A stretch of DNA of 64,000 nucleotides from positions 62,001 through 126,000 of the forward strand of contig NZ_MORL01000007.1 of assembly GCF_001870735.1 (NCBI RefSeq), in the 5' to 3' direction. The position numbers were made by a program, and so were the translations under genes. A model generated the notes under the pieces. It saw nothing but the letters and a program-made list of their open reading frames with translations, did not search any database and was not told the origin of the DNA. This document shows, piece by piece, positions 9,511-19,700 of this stretch; the stretch's first letter is position 1; every line of letters begins with the position of its first letter. This DNA is from Arsenicibacter rosenii (GTDB lineage Bacteria > Bacteroidota > Bacteroidia > Cytophagales > Spirosomataceae).

Positions 9511-12500
9511 TTAAAATCCGACATTAAGACCAACGGTGAATGAGCGCGTGCGCGGGTAGAAGCCGCGGCCGTCGATACCAGGGGCCAGCCCTGTATCGTC
9601 TACTTCAGGGTCTAAGCCCCGGTAGCCGGTGATCGTAAGCAGATTGCGTCCTGTTGCATACAGACGGAGATTGCGGACAAACGGCGTCTTGAACTTAAAG
9701 TTGTAGCCCAGAGTCAGGTTATCCAGCTTCACGAAGTCGCCGCGTTCCAGGTAATAGTCAGAGTACTGCAATACGTCGTTGATCTGGTTGTTGCGCGTAA
9801 TGGCGTCCAGCAACACGTTGTTTGGCAGATACACTTTGTTACCCGAGAACGCCTGCTGCAGGTTCAGGATGTCGAACTTAAACTTGCCGCGGAAGAAAAC
9901 GGTCAGGTCAAAGTTCTTGTACTTCAGGTTGTTTGTCCACGACAGGTAGTATTTCGGAATACCGTTGCCGATGTATGAGAAGTCGTCGTTCGGGACGATT
10001 TTGTCGGCTGTTACCGCCTCACCCGTAGCCTTGTAGAACAACCACTTGCCTTCCGGTGTGAAACCGGCGAAACGCTTCCCGTAGAAGCTGCCCAGCGGAC
10101 CGCCTTCAATCGTACGGATGGCCGGCCCGAGGGCACCGAAACCACCGATATCACCGAAGGTCAGGAACGTAACTTTGAACACGTCGTCAGAGAAGGCAAC
10201 CAGCTTGTTTTTCTGCCAGCTTCCCATCAGGTCCATATCCCAGCGGAAATCACCTTTCTTCATGATGTTGCCGCTCAGGGTTACTTCGATACCGTTGTTG
10301 TCAACCGTACCTACGTTCGTAAACAGCGTCGACTGGATATACGGCGGCAGCTGCGTGTTGAAGTTACCGAGCAGGTCGGTTGTCCGGCGTTTGTACACCT
10401 CAATGGCACCCGACAGACGGTTGTTGAACAGACCAAAGTCCAGACCGACGTTTACTTCGTTTTTCCGTTCCCAGCGCAGGTTCGGGTTCGGGTTGTTGTT
10501 CGGGCCATACGTCTGACGCCATACACCATCGTCGTTCAGGTAGAGGTTACCCGTACCCAGCCGTACCAGCGACTGGTAGTTCGGAATCCCCTGGTTACCC
10601 GTTACGCCGAAACCGGCCCGGAGTTTCAGGTTGTTGATGAACGTATACTGGTTCATGAACGGCTCGTTGGTGATGTTCCAGCCCGCCGATACCGCCGGGA
10701 AGTTACCGAACTTGTTGTTGGCACCGAAACGTGACGAACCTTCGCGACGCAGGATAAACTGCAACAGGTATTTGTCTTTGTAATCGTAGTTGATCCGGCC
10801 GAAGAAGGCGATCAGTTTATTGTCTTCCTTGCCGCTGGCCAGCGACGATTTACCCAGCTGGATAAAGTTACCGGCACCGAGGTTATTTTCTTCAAACGCG
10901 TTGTTCAGGAAGCCCGAGTTGGCTGCTTCGAACGACTCGGCCACACCGTACTGGTAGCTGTAACCAGCCAGAGCGCGGATCGAGTGATCTTCCTTGAAAC
11001 GATGGCTGTACTCCAGTGTCGACTCAAACGTGTAGTTGTTCGACAGGTAATTCCGCTTACGGCCGTAGCCTGTACCGTTTACCGGCGTACCGTTCAGCGT
11101 ACCGATTTGTGAGAAACGCGAATCCGTCCGGCGGTATTCGTTGTCATTCTGCGAATCCCGCATCAGGGCGCCGAATACCGAGGCTTTCAGTCCGTCGATT
11201 GGTTCCAGCGTAAACCGTACGTCAGCCGATGTTGTCTGCTGGTCGCGGCGGTTTTTCTCCTGATTCAGGCGGCCGAGCGGGTTCGTGGTCGAGCCTTCTT
11301 CGTAGTATTTACCGTTGGTATCAAACACCGGCTGTGTCGGGTTCCGGCCCAGCGCGTTTTCAAAGTCGCCGCTTGAACCACCCAGCAGGTTGGCACGGTT
11401 GAAGTTTGTCGCCAGGTTCACCTGGGCCGTTAACCGGTCGTTCAGGCCGCGCTGGTTGAAGCTCAGACGGCCACCGTACTGACGGCGCCAGTTCTGGATC
11501 GTAATCGGGTTGGCTTCGTTGTAATACATCGATGCCCGGTAGTTGCTGTTGCTGCTACCGCCCGACATGGCCAGGTTATGATATTGGCTGATGTTCTGCT
11601 TGTCGAGCAGCAGATCGTAGAAATCCGTTGACGCACCCAGGTCCTGCATCTGACCGGCCTTTACGTTGGTCGGGTCATTGCGGTAGTTCCGCCATTCTTC
11701 GGCTGTCAGGTAGCGTGGGCGTTTGGCGACTACTTCGCGCTGGGCATAGGTCGAGTAGTCGAAGCGGGCAGGACCGGCCTTGCCTTTTTTCGTCGTAATC
11801 AGGATAACGCCGGCGTTGGCCCGTGTACCGTAGATGGCAGCAGCCGAACCGTCTTTCAGGACGTCGAACGATTCGATATCGTCCTGTTGCAGCAGGTCCA
11901 GGTTACCGCCCGGAATACCGTCGATAACGACCAGCGGTGAGCGGTCACCGTTGATCGAAACGATACCCCGCAGCTGGATGGCCACACCTGAGTTCGGGTT
12001 GTTGCCCTGCGTACGGGTAATCTGCAGACCTGCTACTTTACCCTGGATCAGGTCAAGTGCGTTCCGTGTACCCCCCTGGTTGAAGTCTTCCACCTTCACC
12101 GACGTAACGGCTGAGGTTACCTCGGCGCGGCGTTGCGTACCGTAACCAACCACGACTACCTCATTCAGCGAACGGACATCTGATTCCAGAATGACGTCGA
12201 TGGTCAGGCGGTTGTTTACCGGCACTTCCTGCGACTTGAAGCCGATTGACGAAATTACCAGGACCGAATTTCCTTCCGGCACGTTCAGGCTGAAGCGGCC
12301 TTCCACATCGGTTACCGTACCGACGGTTGACGTACCTTTCAGCACGACCGTAGCGCTTGGTACCGGCTTATTGGTTTCGTCGAGTACCCGGCCGCGAACG
12401 GTCAGAGGAGGCATCGCCGTCGATAACGGGATATTCGGCAGTTTGAGGGCAGAGGGATTGCCCCGAAAGACCAGTGAACCACGGCTCAGGACGATCCGGT

Positions 12501-12837
12501 TGCCGATCATTTCGTAACGGATCGACAGCGGCTCAAGGAGTTCGGTCAATACGCTGGCCAGGCTCTCATTAGAAGCCCGCAGGGAAACCTGCCGGTTTGC
12601 CTGGATCAGATCAGGGCTATAGGAGAACTTAACGTCGGCTGCTTTTTCCAGCCGGCCAAGCACCTCGCTTATCCGTTTATTAGCGATCTGAAGTGTAATC
12701 CGACGATCCAATGCTCCCTGCGCCCGCCCATCGAGTGCCAGAGAAACATTCGTAAATAATGCTGCTAATATTACTTGTAGTAAAGTTAACTTCATGACAG
12801 TCCATCCAATATTCTTGGAGAATAGGTGTCTTTTCAT
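9511..12837 (-). CDS. SusC/RagA TonB-linked transporter with STN signalling domain
   Basis: 1108 residues. Order: signal region (~1-40), STN secretin/TonB short N-terminal domain (~48-118), carboxypeptidase-D-like domain (~147-218), TonB-box-like LNEVVVVGYGTQ (224-235), plug (~236-345) and a beta-barrel ending in FTVGLNVGF. The N-terminal STN domain marks a transducing transporter that contacts a FecR-type anti-sigma factor. Both the FecR gene and the ECF sigma gene lie directly upstream on the same strand. The start at 12837 is preferred over the internal ATG at 12795 because related transporters carry this extension. The outer-membrane barrel imports oligosaccharides with SusD. Confidence 0.95.
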   Translation of the reverse strand: MKRHLFSKNIGWTVMKLTLLQVILAALFTNVSLALDGRAQGALDRRITLQIANKRISEVLGRLEKAADVKFSYSPDLIQANRQVSLRASNESLASVLTELLEPLSIRYEMIGNRIVLSRGSLVFRGNPSALKLPNIPLSTAMPPLTVRGRVLDETNKPVPSATVVLKGTSTVGTVTDVEGRFSLNVPEGNSVLVISSIGFKSQEVPVNNRLTIDVILESDVRSLNEVVVVGYGTQRRAEVTSAVTSVKVEDFNQGGTRNALDLIQGKVAGLQITRTQGNNPNSGVAIQLRGIVSINGDRSPLVVIDGIPGGNLDLLQQDDIESFDVLKDGSAAAIYGTRANAGVILITTKKGKAGPARFDYSTYAQREVVAKRPRYLTAEEWRNYRNDPTNVKAGQMQDLGASTDFYDLLLDKQNISQYHNLAMSGGSSNSNYRASMYYNEANPITIQNWRRQYGGRLSFNQRGLNDRLTAQVNLATNFNRANLLGGSSGDFENALGRNPTQPVFDTNGKYYEEGSTTNPLGRLNQEKNRRDQQTTSADVRFTLEPIDGLKASVFGALMRDSQNDNEYRRTDSRFSQIGTLNGTPVNGTGYGRKRNYLSNNYTFESTLEYSHRFKEDHSIRALAGYSYQYGVAESFEAANSGFLNNAFEENNLGAGNFIQLGKSSLASGKEDNKLIAFFGRINYDYKDKYLLQFILRREGSSRFGANNKFGNFPAVSAGWNITNEPFMNQYTFINNLKLRAGFGVTGNQGIPNYQSLVRLGTGNLYLNDDGVWRQTYGPNNNPNPNLRWERKNEVNVGLDFGLFNNRLSGAIEVYKRRTTDLLGNFNTQLPPYIQSTLFTNVGTVDNNGIEVTLSGNIMKKGDFRWDMDLMGSWQKNKLVAFSDDVFKVTFLTFGDIGGFGALGPAIRTIEGGPLGSFYGKRFAGFTPEGKWLFYKATGEAVTADKIVPNDDFSYIGNGIPKYYLSWTNNLKYKNFDLTVFFRGKFKFDILNLQQAFSGNKVYLPNNVLLDAITRNNQINDVLQYSDYYLERGDFVKLDNLTLGYNFKFKTPFVRNLRLYATGRNLLTITGYRGLDPEVDDTGLAPGIDGRGFYPRTRSFTVGLNVGF

Positions 12838-12844
12838 AACTTTG
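12815..12844 (+). promoter_or_regulatory. Candidate antisense promoter in the susC leader
   Basis: On the plus strand CTTGG (TTG at 12815-12817) is followed after 19 nt by TAACTTTG at 12837-12844. This matches the Bacteroidota consensus of a TTG/TTTG -33 box and a TAnnTTTG -7 box. It points away from susC, into the susC 5' leader, and is paired with a strong terminator about 85 nt downstream. Confidence 0.45.
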
Positions 12845-12850
12845 AATCGG

Positions 12851-12965
12851 GTTTTGTTTTTTGGTTAGGCAAAATCTTCCCCGCCATCCGTTTTTCGGAT
12901 GTTCTATACGGGACCTGGGGATCTTCGGGAGTCAGTGATGGTGGTGCATTGCTGACTCCTTTTTT
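12851..12965 (+). ncRNA. Candidate cis-antisense small RNA against the susC leader
   Basis: A plus-strand promoter match ending at 12844 and a strong terminator ending at 12965 delimit a ~115-nt RNA with no convincing ORF. It would be fully complementary to the 5' leader of the susC mRNA, just upstream of the susC start at 12837. Cis-antisense RNAs near susC starts are known in Bacteroides polysaccharide loci (DonS type). The arrangement here fits that model. Expression has not been shown. Confidence 0.4.
12928..12965 (+). terminator. Rho-independent terminator of the candidate antisense RNA
   Basis: A 13-bp stem pairs GGAGTCAGTGATG with CATTGCTGACTCC (two G-T wobbles), with a 6-nt loop, and six T follow on the plus strand. 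No plus-strand protein gene precedes it, so it most simply ends a short antisense transcript. Confidence 0.65.
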
Positions 12966-13051
12966 ATTGATAACGCGGTTAAGCCATCGTAAACGTATAG
13001 TATTAGTTAATAATTCAGGAATTTTGGTAACATGACTACAGGAAATCAGGA

Positions 13052-14185
13052 TCAAGGGTGGCAGCCTCTTCCTGATACAACGATTTGCGTAGCCTGTATA
13101 TCCCAGTTTGCCTCGACACTAGCACAGATGATGTCGAGTTTTTGCGCCAGCGTTCCTTCCCGTAAGTCAGCGGTCAGGCGGCAGTTGCCGACTGCCTGAT
13201 TAGAAAAAACAACCGGTAATCCATACGATTTTTCAATGTCTTTAAATACTTCCCGAACCGGCACAGCCTGATAATCAAAACTGACAGGCTGAAACGCAAG
13301 CGCCCGGGCGTCTGCCGTTTCGTTCGGCCTGGTCTGCACCAAACGGGCGTCTGTACGGTTAAATACAGCCTGCTCGTTTGGTGACAGGACCATTCCGGTC
13401 AATTTATCAGAAGTAAGTTGTTCGGGTGCACGTGTAATGTCTGCCTGTGGGAAAACCGCTACCCGGCCCGACCGGACGGTAACCACAACATCTTTGGCGC
13501 CGGCATAGGCGCGAACGTTAAAGCTGGTGCCTAATACCTTTGTTACGAGATCGTTGGCATAGACGATAAAGGGTTTATGTGGGTCTTTGGCTACGTCGAA
13601 ATATGCTTCGCCTTCGAGGGTAATCTCCCGGCGATTGCCTGATAACGTTTTGTCGTATCGCAGGCGGCTGTTTTTTTGCAGGATAACAGAACTGCCATCG
13701 GTCAGAACCACAAAGACAGGCTGTTGGGTGGTGTTTATTTTTTCGACAAGTTGCAGTGGTCTTGACGTAGCAGATTGGTGAGTCCGTGTTTTCTGAAGCG
13801 GTGCCGTGGTCGGGTAGAGCAGCCACCAGCTCAGGCCGGCAACAACAGCAACGGATGCCGCCGCCACCCGGCCGAAACGGCTCCATACCGGCCGAATTAC
13901 CGGTTCATGGGTAAGAGGGGCTTCCTGGTTCTGTACAATTTCCCGCTGAATAGCCTGCCAGATCGCATCCTCTTCGCTCCGGTTTGCCGGACCTGCCAGC
14001 CGCGTTGTAACCTCGCTTAATTTATGCACGAGATCAGTCGCCTGCCGGACCGTTTCCCGCTGTTCGGGATGCTGGTCCAGAAAGAGCTGCCAGTATGTTG
14101 AAGAGGCGTCGTCGGGGCTTATGACCCATTGCCGGAAATAGGAATCGGCAACAAAATCCTCCCGTCGGTAATTTTTTTCTTTCAT
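13052..14185 (-). CDS. FecR-family anti-sigma factor
   Basis: 377 residues. The N-terminal cytoplasmic region (1-100) should bind the sigma factor. A single transmembrane helix (~105-125) carries AAASVAVVAGLSWWLLY. The periplasmic FecR domain (~150-240) has VLTDGSSVILQKNSRLRY and ITLEGEAYFDVAKDPHKPF, and a DUF4974-like C-terminal domain (~310-375) should contact the STN domain of SusC. It lies between the sigma gene and susC on the same strand. Glycan binding at SusC is relayed through this protein to release the sigma factor. Assignment by family and context is firm. Confidence 0.93.
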   Translation of the reverse strand: MKEKNYRREDFVADSYFRQWVISPDDASSTYWQLFLDQHPEQRETVRQATDLVHKLSEVTTRLAGPANRSEEDAIWQAIQREIVQNQEAPLTHEPVIRPVWSRFGRVAAASVAVVAGLSWWLLYPTTAPLQKTRTHQSATSRPLQLVEKINTTQQPVFVVLTDGSSVILQKNSRLRYDKTLSGNRREITLEGEAYFDVAKDPHKPFIVYANDLVTKVLGTSFNVRAYAGAKDVVVTVRSGRVAVFPQADITRAPEQLTSDKLTGMVLSPNEQAVFNRTDARLVQTRPNETADARALAFQPVSFDYQAVPVREVFKDIEKSYGLPVVFSNQAVGNCRLTADLREGTLAQKLDIICASVEANWDIQATQIVVSGRGCHP

Positions 14186-14253
14186 GCGTCAGGCACCGTT
14201 CTACAGACAATAGAGCGGCATTGGCCCGAACAACTCATGGATTTTAAAAAAAA

Positions 14254-14850
14254 TTAAAAATAGTTTAAAAGCAGGCAGAGAACCAGGGAGAAATCGGTCA
14301 GCGAAACCCGCAGCGAGGCAAAGGCGCGGTTCAGATTATTAATCACTGACTGATGATTGATGCCCATGATGCGGGCAATTTCGTCGTTGCTGAAGTTATG
14401 GAAGAACGCCAGCATGATGGCTTCGCGCTGGCGGTTAGGCAACGCCTCAATCGCGCGCTGCAACCGGTGTTGCTGGTCGGTCAGGGTTTCTTCTTCGGTC
14501 AGAATCAGTTCAATGGACGGTGTCAGCAGCAGTTCTTCATCAATAGGAGCATCTTCGGTGCTGACTGTCAGGGCTTTTTGCTGCAAATTAGTCAACCGGT
14601 TCCGAAGTACGCGGAACAGGTAAAATTTGATCGTGTGCAGGTCGCGGAGGTTTTCCCGGCGTTTCCAGATTTCGATGAATATGTCCTGGATGGCGTCTTT
14701 CACCAGATCGTGATCGGTGGACAGGCGTTTTCCATAGCTAAGCAGTGCCGTCGAGTGCGTCCGGTAAATTTGCTCAAAGGCTTCTATATCTCCTTGCCGG
14801 AACGCATTCCAGAGGACAGATTCGTTTTGATATGTAGACAAGTCAGCCAA
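14254..14850 (-). CDS. ECF sigma-70 family RNA polymerase sigma factor
   Basis: 198 residues. Region 2 (~25-95) has FEQIYRTHSTALLSYGKRL and DAIQDIFIEIWKRRENL. Region 4 (~130-185) has ALPNRQREAIMLAFFHNFSN and EIARIMGINHQSVINNLNRA as the helix-turn-helix. An unusually hydrophobic tail (FSLVLCLLLNYF) ends the protein. It is encoded 68 nt upstream of its cognate FecR anti-sigma gene and heads the susCD locus, which it most likely switches on when the transporter binds its glycan. Confidence 0.94.
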   Translation of the reverse strand: MADLSTYQNESVLWNAFRQGDIEAFEQIYRTHSTALLSYGKRLSTDHDLVKDAIQDIFIEIWKRRENLRDLHTIKFYLFRVLRNRLTNLQQKALTVSTEDAPIDEELLLTPSIELILTEEETLTDQQHRLQRAIEALPNRQREAIMLAFFHNFSNDEIARIMGINHQSVINNLNRAFASLRVSLTDFSLVLCLLLNYF

Positions 14851-14882
14851 AAAATAATACCGGGCATTGAGCCACTATCAGA

Positions 14883-14890
14883 CAAATTTA
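14883..14890 (-). promoter_or_regulatory. Candidate -7 box of the sigma-factor gene
   Basis: Read on the minus strand the sequence is TAAATTTG, an exact match to the Bacteroidota TAnnTTTG -7 element, about 33 nt upstream of the sigma gene start at 14850. No good -33 TTTG was found at the right spacing. Confidence 0.35.
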
Positions 14891-15059
14891 ACACAAAAAA
14901 ACGGTTTTGGTTAGTCCAATCAAAACTACTAATTGCCATATTGATACGATAGAGAACCCAGGGTGTAATATCCATTCCCTGAGCAACGGCTACCGTAACC
15001 GGAATCAAGACCTGGTATACGCTAAGTAAGCGATGCTTTAAAAAATAAAGAGAGTTTCC

Positions 15060-15067
15060 TAAGTTTG
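15060..15067 (+). promoter_or_regulatory. Candidate -7 box upstream of rhaM
   Basis: TAAGTTTG matches TAnnTTTG, 50 nt upstream of the rhaM start. The expected TTTG at -33 is weak. It lies in the divergent spacer between the sigma gene and rhaM. Confidence 0.4.
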
Positions 15068-15117
15068 GCCCCCAATTTGCTGAAGATCATCCAAAACAGT
15101 TTACCCCAACCCTGAAT

Positions 15118-15435
15118 ATGATGGAAGAAATTGCCTTTACCATGCAACTGAAGCCTGGTGTTGACGCCGAATATAAACGACGGCATGATGAAATCTGGCC
15201 CGAATTGTCGGCGTTGCTGACCGAAGCCGGTGTCCGTGATTATTCAATTTTTCTGGACCGCGCTACCGGCCGGTTGTTTGCCGTTCAGAAGCGGACAGAA
15301 GGACACACTACGGATACACTGCCCGCGCTCGATATCATGAAGCGCTGGTGGGCCTATATGGCCGATCTGATGGATACCAATCCTGACAACTCGCCGGTGG
15401 TGACCCCGCTCGAACGGGTATTTCATATGGACTAA
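15118..15435 (+). CDS. rhaM: L-rhamnose mutarotase
   Basis: 105 residues, the usual family length. It interconverts alpha and beta anomers of L-rhamnose in the cytoplasm ahead of rhamnose isomerase. Family marks include [20 protein letters not shown] (the His of RRH matches the catalytic His of E. coli RhaM), [34 protein letters not shown] and a C-terminal VFHMD. Two consecutive ATG codons (15118 and 15121) could start it. It stands alone, divergent from the sigma gene, and fits the pectin/rhamnogalacturonan theme of genes further right. Confidence 0.95.
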   Translation: MMEEIAFTMQLKPGVDAEYKRRHDEIWPELSALLTEAGVRDYSIFLDRATGRLFAVQKRTEGHTTDTLPALDIMKRWWAYMADLMDTNPDNSPVVTPLERVFHMD

Positions 15436-15493
15436 CCGGTTCATTCGATAAATCTGACTCAATCTATTTGTCTTAAAAGTCGTTAACTGAATA

Positions 15494-16456
15494 ATGAATA
15501 CGTGCGTACTACCCGGAAAAGCGATGTGTAACGGAATGAGGAGAGGGCAGAAAATCGTGCTTCACACATTGCTATGGGCTTTGGCAGCCGGAACCATGCA
15601 GCCGGTCATGAGCAAGCCCAAAAAAGAACTGTCGGCCAAAAAGGCAACGGTGGCCCCGATGACCGCCCGTGCCACCGCAACCAAACGGCTTGACAGTAAA
15701 AAAGTGACAGCCGCCACCAGTGTGGTGCATATGCCATTGCTGGGTGAAAAGTACGCACGGGTTGTTGTGAAAGACCGGAAACTGAGCGGTGCCGTGTTTT
15801 ACCTCGCGCCCGGGCATGGTGGTCCTGACCCCGGGGCCATTGGCCAGTACGGGGCGCATAAGCTGGCTGAAGATGAATATGCCTATGACGTAACTATTCG
15901 CCTGGCCAGAGTATTGGTGGAGCACGGAGCACAGGTATACATGACAGTACAGGACAAAAACGATGGAATCCGGGACGAAAAAATCCTGAAACTCGACCAT
16001 GATGAGGTTGCGTACCCAAATCTGGCGATTCCGCTGAACCAGACGGCGCGGCTGAAGCAAGGGACAGACGCGGTCAACAGGCTACATAAAAAACATAAGG
16101 GTGCCTACCAGCGGCTGCTGGCCATCCATGTGGATAGCCGGAGCGAGCGGGAAATGATCGACGTGTTTTTTTATCATCATCAGGATAGCGTCGCCGGTAA
16201 ACGGCTGGCCACCACCCTGCAGCAGCGTTTCGGGAATTGTTACCGCCGCTGTCAGCCCAACCGCTCGTATCTGGGCAGCGTTTCCGAACGTAGCAGCTTG
16301 TATGTGGTCAAAAACAGCCACCCGCCAACCGTATTCATTGAATTAGGTAATATCCAGAATACCAAAGACCAGCGCAGATTCCTGATTGCCGATAACCGTC
16401 AGGCGCTGGCAAACTGGATTTACGAAGGCATTCAGGCCGATTATATGCGGCAGTAG
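15494..16456 (+). CDS. N-acetylmuramoyl-L-alanine amidase (Amidase_3 type)
   Basis: 320 residues. A hydrophobic N-terminal segment (VLHTLLWALAAGTMQ, ~22-36) suggests export. A Lys/Ala/Thr-rich linker runs to ~75, then the zinc amidase domain follows. Likely zinc ligands and the catalytic Glu are in APGHGGPDPGA (~105-115), EDEYAYD (~126-132), LLAIHVDS (~210) and VFIELGNI (~280). The family cleaves the amide bond between N-acetylmuramic acid and the stem peptide in the periplasm. Internal starts (Met11, Met15) are possible and would give a more typical signal peptide. A strong terminator follows, so it is probably monocistronic. Confidence 0.87.
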   Translation: MNTCVLPGKAMCNGMRRGQKIVLHTLLWALAAGTMQPVMSKPKKELSAKKATVAPMTARATATKRLDSKKVTAATSVVHMPLLGEKYARVVVKDRKLSGAVFYLAPGHGGPDPGAIGQYGAHKLAEDEYAYDVTIRLARVLVEHGAQVYMTVQDKNDGIRDEKILKLDHDEVAYPNLAIPLNQTARLKQGTDAVNRLHKKHKGAYQRLLAIHVDSRSEREMIDVFFYHHQDSVAGKRLATTLQQRFGNCYRRCQPNRSYLGSVSERSSLYVVKNSHPPTVFIELGNIQNTKDQRRFLIADNRQALANWIYEGIQADYMRQ

Positions 16457-16486
16457 CCAGTAGCGGTGTTATCAGTAAACCGGTCC

Positions 16487-16540
16487 GAAGCCGGGCGGTC
16501 TGTCTCCTGAACAGGGACAGACCGCCCGGCTTCGTGTTTT
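16487..16540 (+). terminator. Strong rho-independent terminator after the amidase gene
   Basis: An 18-bp perfect stem (GAAGCCGGGCGGTCTGTC paired with its complement at 16516-16533) with an 11-nt loop is followed by GTGTTTTT. It separates the amidase from the susC gene at 16730. Confidence 0.85.
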
Positions 16541-16729
16541 TGGGACTGGCAGCTCATCCGGAAATTGTATACAAATGATACAATACATCCGTCCTGGCAA
16601 TGGCTTACTTATTCAAAAAAAAATCATAACAGGTAAGTACGGGAGGGTAGATGTGCCCGATTAAGTCAAATTTGTAGCTACTAAAGTACTATTTGGTAAA
16701 TACTATCAGTTTCAAACCTTTGATATACT

Positions 16730-19700
16730 ATGAGGAAATTGTTCTATGTATGTTCGTTCGCCCTGGGCGCGCTGCTACTGCTCGGCAGTATGGCGATGGC
16801 TCAGGTGGTAACGGGTGTCGTTACAACATCCGAAAACGGCGAACCGCTTCCGGGCGTGAATGTTGTGCAGAAAGGGTCAAGTACGGGTGCTGTTACGGAT
16901 GCTAAAGGGGCCTATACCCTGAAGCTGAACAACGCCGGGAATGCCGTTCTGACCTTCTCATTTATTGGCTATGTGACGCAGGAGATTCCGGTAAAAAACC
17001 AGTCGGTGATTAATAGTAAGCTGGAGCCGGATACCAAATCCCTGAGCGAAGTGGTGGTGATCGGGTACGGTACAGCCAAGAAAGCCGATGTCACGGGAGC
17101 AGTAGCATCGTTTAATGCCAAAACCATTGACCAGCGGCCGATTCTCCGCGTCGATCAGGCGCTGGTGGGCCAGATGGCCGGTGTGCAGGTAAAACAGACA
17201 AGCGGTGCGCTGGGTAAAGGCTTCAGTATTCAGGTGCGGGGTACGGGCTCGATCACGGCCGGTAATGAGCCGTTGTATGTCATCGATGGTTTCCCGCTGG
17301 CCACGGCCCGCCCCAACGGTTCGGGTAACTTTGCCACCGGTAACCCGCTGGACAATATCAACCCGAACGACATCGAATCCATTCAGGTCCTGAAAGATGC
17401 GGCGGCGGCAGCGATTTATGGGTCGCGGGCAGCCAACGGGGTTGTATTGATTACAACAAAACGTGGTCAGTCGGGCCGGCCGAAAGTAACGCTGAATACC
17501 TTTACGGGGTACATGGAGCGTAGCCGTAAACTGGACATGCTGAGCGCCGATGAGTGGGTCGACCGCGCCACGGAAATGATCAATGCCCAGTGGGTGGCCT
17601 CGGCTCCCAACCGGACGGCCTCGCAAACCAACGAACAGCGCCGCGTCATTCTGGGCCTGCCGGTCGGGCAGGTAAATACGACCTACATGACCGACGACCG
17701 TTGGGCACAGCCGGGCCACCCTGGTCTGCGTTACCTCGACTGGCAGGACGAAGCGTTCCGCAAAGGCCTGACCCAGAACCATCAGCTGTCGGCCAGTGGC
17801 GGCAACGAGTTTGTGAAATATTACGTCTCAGGAAACTACGTTCGTCAGGAAGGTATGGTGATCAACACCGACTATACCGCTTATTCGGCACGGGCCAACG
17901 TGGAAGTCAATGCCAGCAAAAAACTGAAACTGGGTCTGAACATTGCCCCGACTTATTCGGTCAACAACGATCCGGGCGTAGAAGGCAAGGACAATATTCT
18001 GCACCAGATGGTGAGTTTTACACCGGTACAGGAAGATACGATGGGGGTCTACCCGAACGTGGGTAATAACGGCCAGTATCGCTGGAGTGTGTCGCCGAAC
18101 AGCCCGATCGGCAAGTTGCAGAACACCATCGGTGAAACCAAACGGTTCCGTACGCTGACATCGACCTACGCGGATTATCAGATCATCCCGGGGCTGAACT
18201 TCCGGACAACCATTAACCTGGACAACACCGACAACGCGTCGAAGTCATACACCCCGTACAGCGTAGCGGGTTCGTACCAGACCCGGCTGGCCCAGCTGAC
18301 GACGCTGACTTCGGGCTCATTCAGTACGTACCGGAAGCGCACATTTGTCAATGAAAACACGCTGACATACGGCAAAGTGTTTGCCGAAAAACACGATGTG
18401 ACCTTACTGGCCGGTCTTTCCTACAATTCGGATAAAATCGAATCAGCCTCGCTGAGTTCAAACGGCGGCTACAGCAGCAACGCCATTACAACGCTGAACG
18501 CCGCCAACGGGGTAACCGGTAACACGTCAGAGGCCCGTAACGTCCTGATTTCGTACTTCGGCCGGGTACAATACAGCTACGCCAGCAAGTATCTGTTGTC
18601 GGCCAGTATCCGCCGCGATGGTTCGTCGCGCTTCGGAGCCAACACGCGCTGGGGCGTATTCCCGTCGGCATCGGTAGGCTGGCGTGTATCGGAAGAGGCC
18701 TTTATGAAAGCCATTCCGGTCGTGAACGACCTGAAACTGCGGGCCAGCTGGGGTACGTCGGGGAACTACAACATCGGTGATTACAGTACCATCCCGACGC
18801 TGGGCACCTACAACTACACCTTCAACGGCGTAGCAGCGGTTGGTCAGGCGCCGGCAGGGGTAACCAACCCTGACCTGGGCTGGGAAAACTCACGGACATT
18901 CGACGTTGGTTTCGATGTATCGGTCCTGAATAACCGTATTTCGGCTGCGTTTGATGTGTACAACAAACTGAATACAAACCTGCTGCTGAACGTGCCGCTT
19001 CCGGGGGCCACCGGCTTTGCCTCTTACCTGAGCAACGCAGGCAGTGTCCGGAATACGGGTTGGGAGATTGAACTGAACACACGGAACACAACCGGTGCGC
19101 TGAAATGGAATACGTCGCTAAATTTCAGCCACAACGCCAATAAGGTTGTCGCCTTGGCCGGTGGGCAGGATCAGATCCTGATTCCGTCGTCGTTTGACAT
19201 TTCGCACTCCATCCTGAAAATAGGCCAGCCGCTGTACAGCATCTATGTGGTGAAGCAGATTGGTATTCTGAGCCAGCAGGACATCGATAACAAGGCGGCT
19301 CTCTATGGGTCAGAAACAGTAGGTGATCCGAAATATTTTGATGCCAACGGCGATGGCGTGATTGATGCCAACGACCGTGTGATTGTGGGCCGGCCGACGC
19401 CGAAATACATGTGGGGCATCACAAACACCCTGCGTTATAAAGGCTTTGACCTGACGGTGCTGGTACAGGGCCAGAACGGCGGCTCGATTTACTCCCTGCT
19501 GGGCCGGGCACTGGGCCGTACGGGTCAGGGCTTCACCGACAACGCTCTGGGCTTCTACCGGGATCGCTGGCGTTCGCCGTCAGATCCGGGCGCCGGGGTT
19601 GTCGGTAAGGCGTATTCAACCTTCGGACGGATTAAAAATACCGACTGGCTGTACTCGTCGGACTACGTACGGGTACGGAACATTACCCTGGGTTATGACC

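Noticed and set aside
12834..13055. Minus-strand frame of 73 codons between the FecR and susC genes
   Set aside because: It lies in the susC leader over the terminator hairpin, with no signal or domain. More likely leader RNA.
16487..16540. Antisense terminator for the second susC, parallel to the one at 12.9 kb
   Set aside because: There is no T-run on the minus strand and no minus-strand TAnnTTTG box near 16730; it fits the amidase transcript better.
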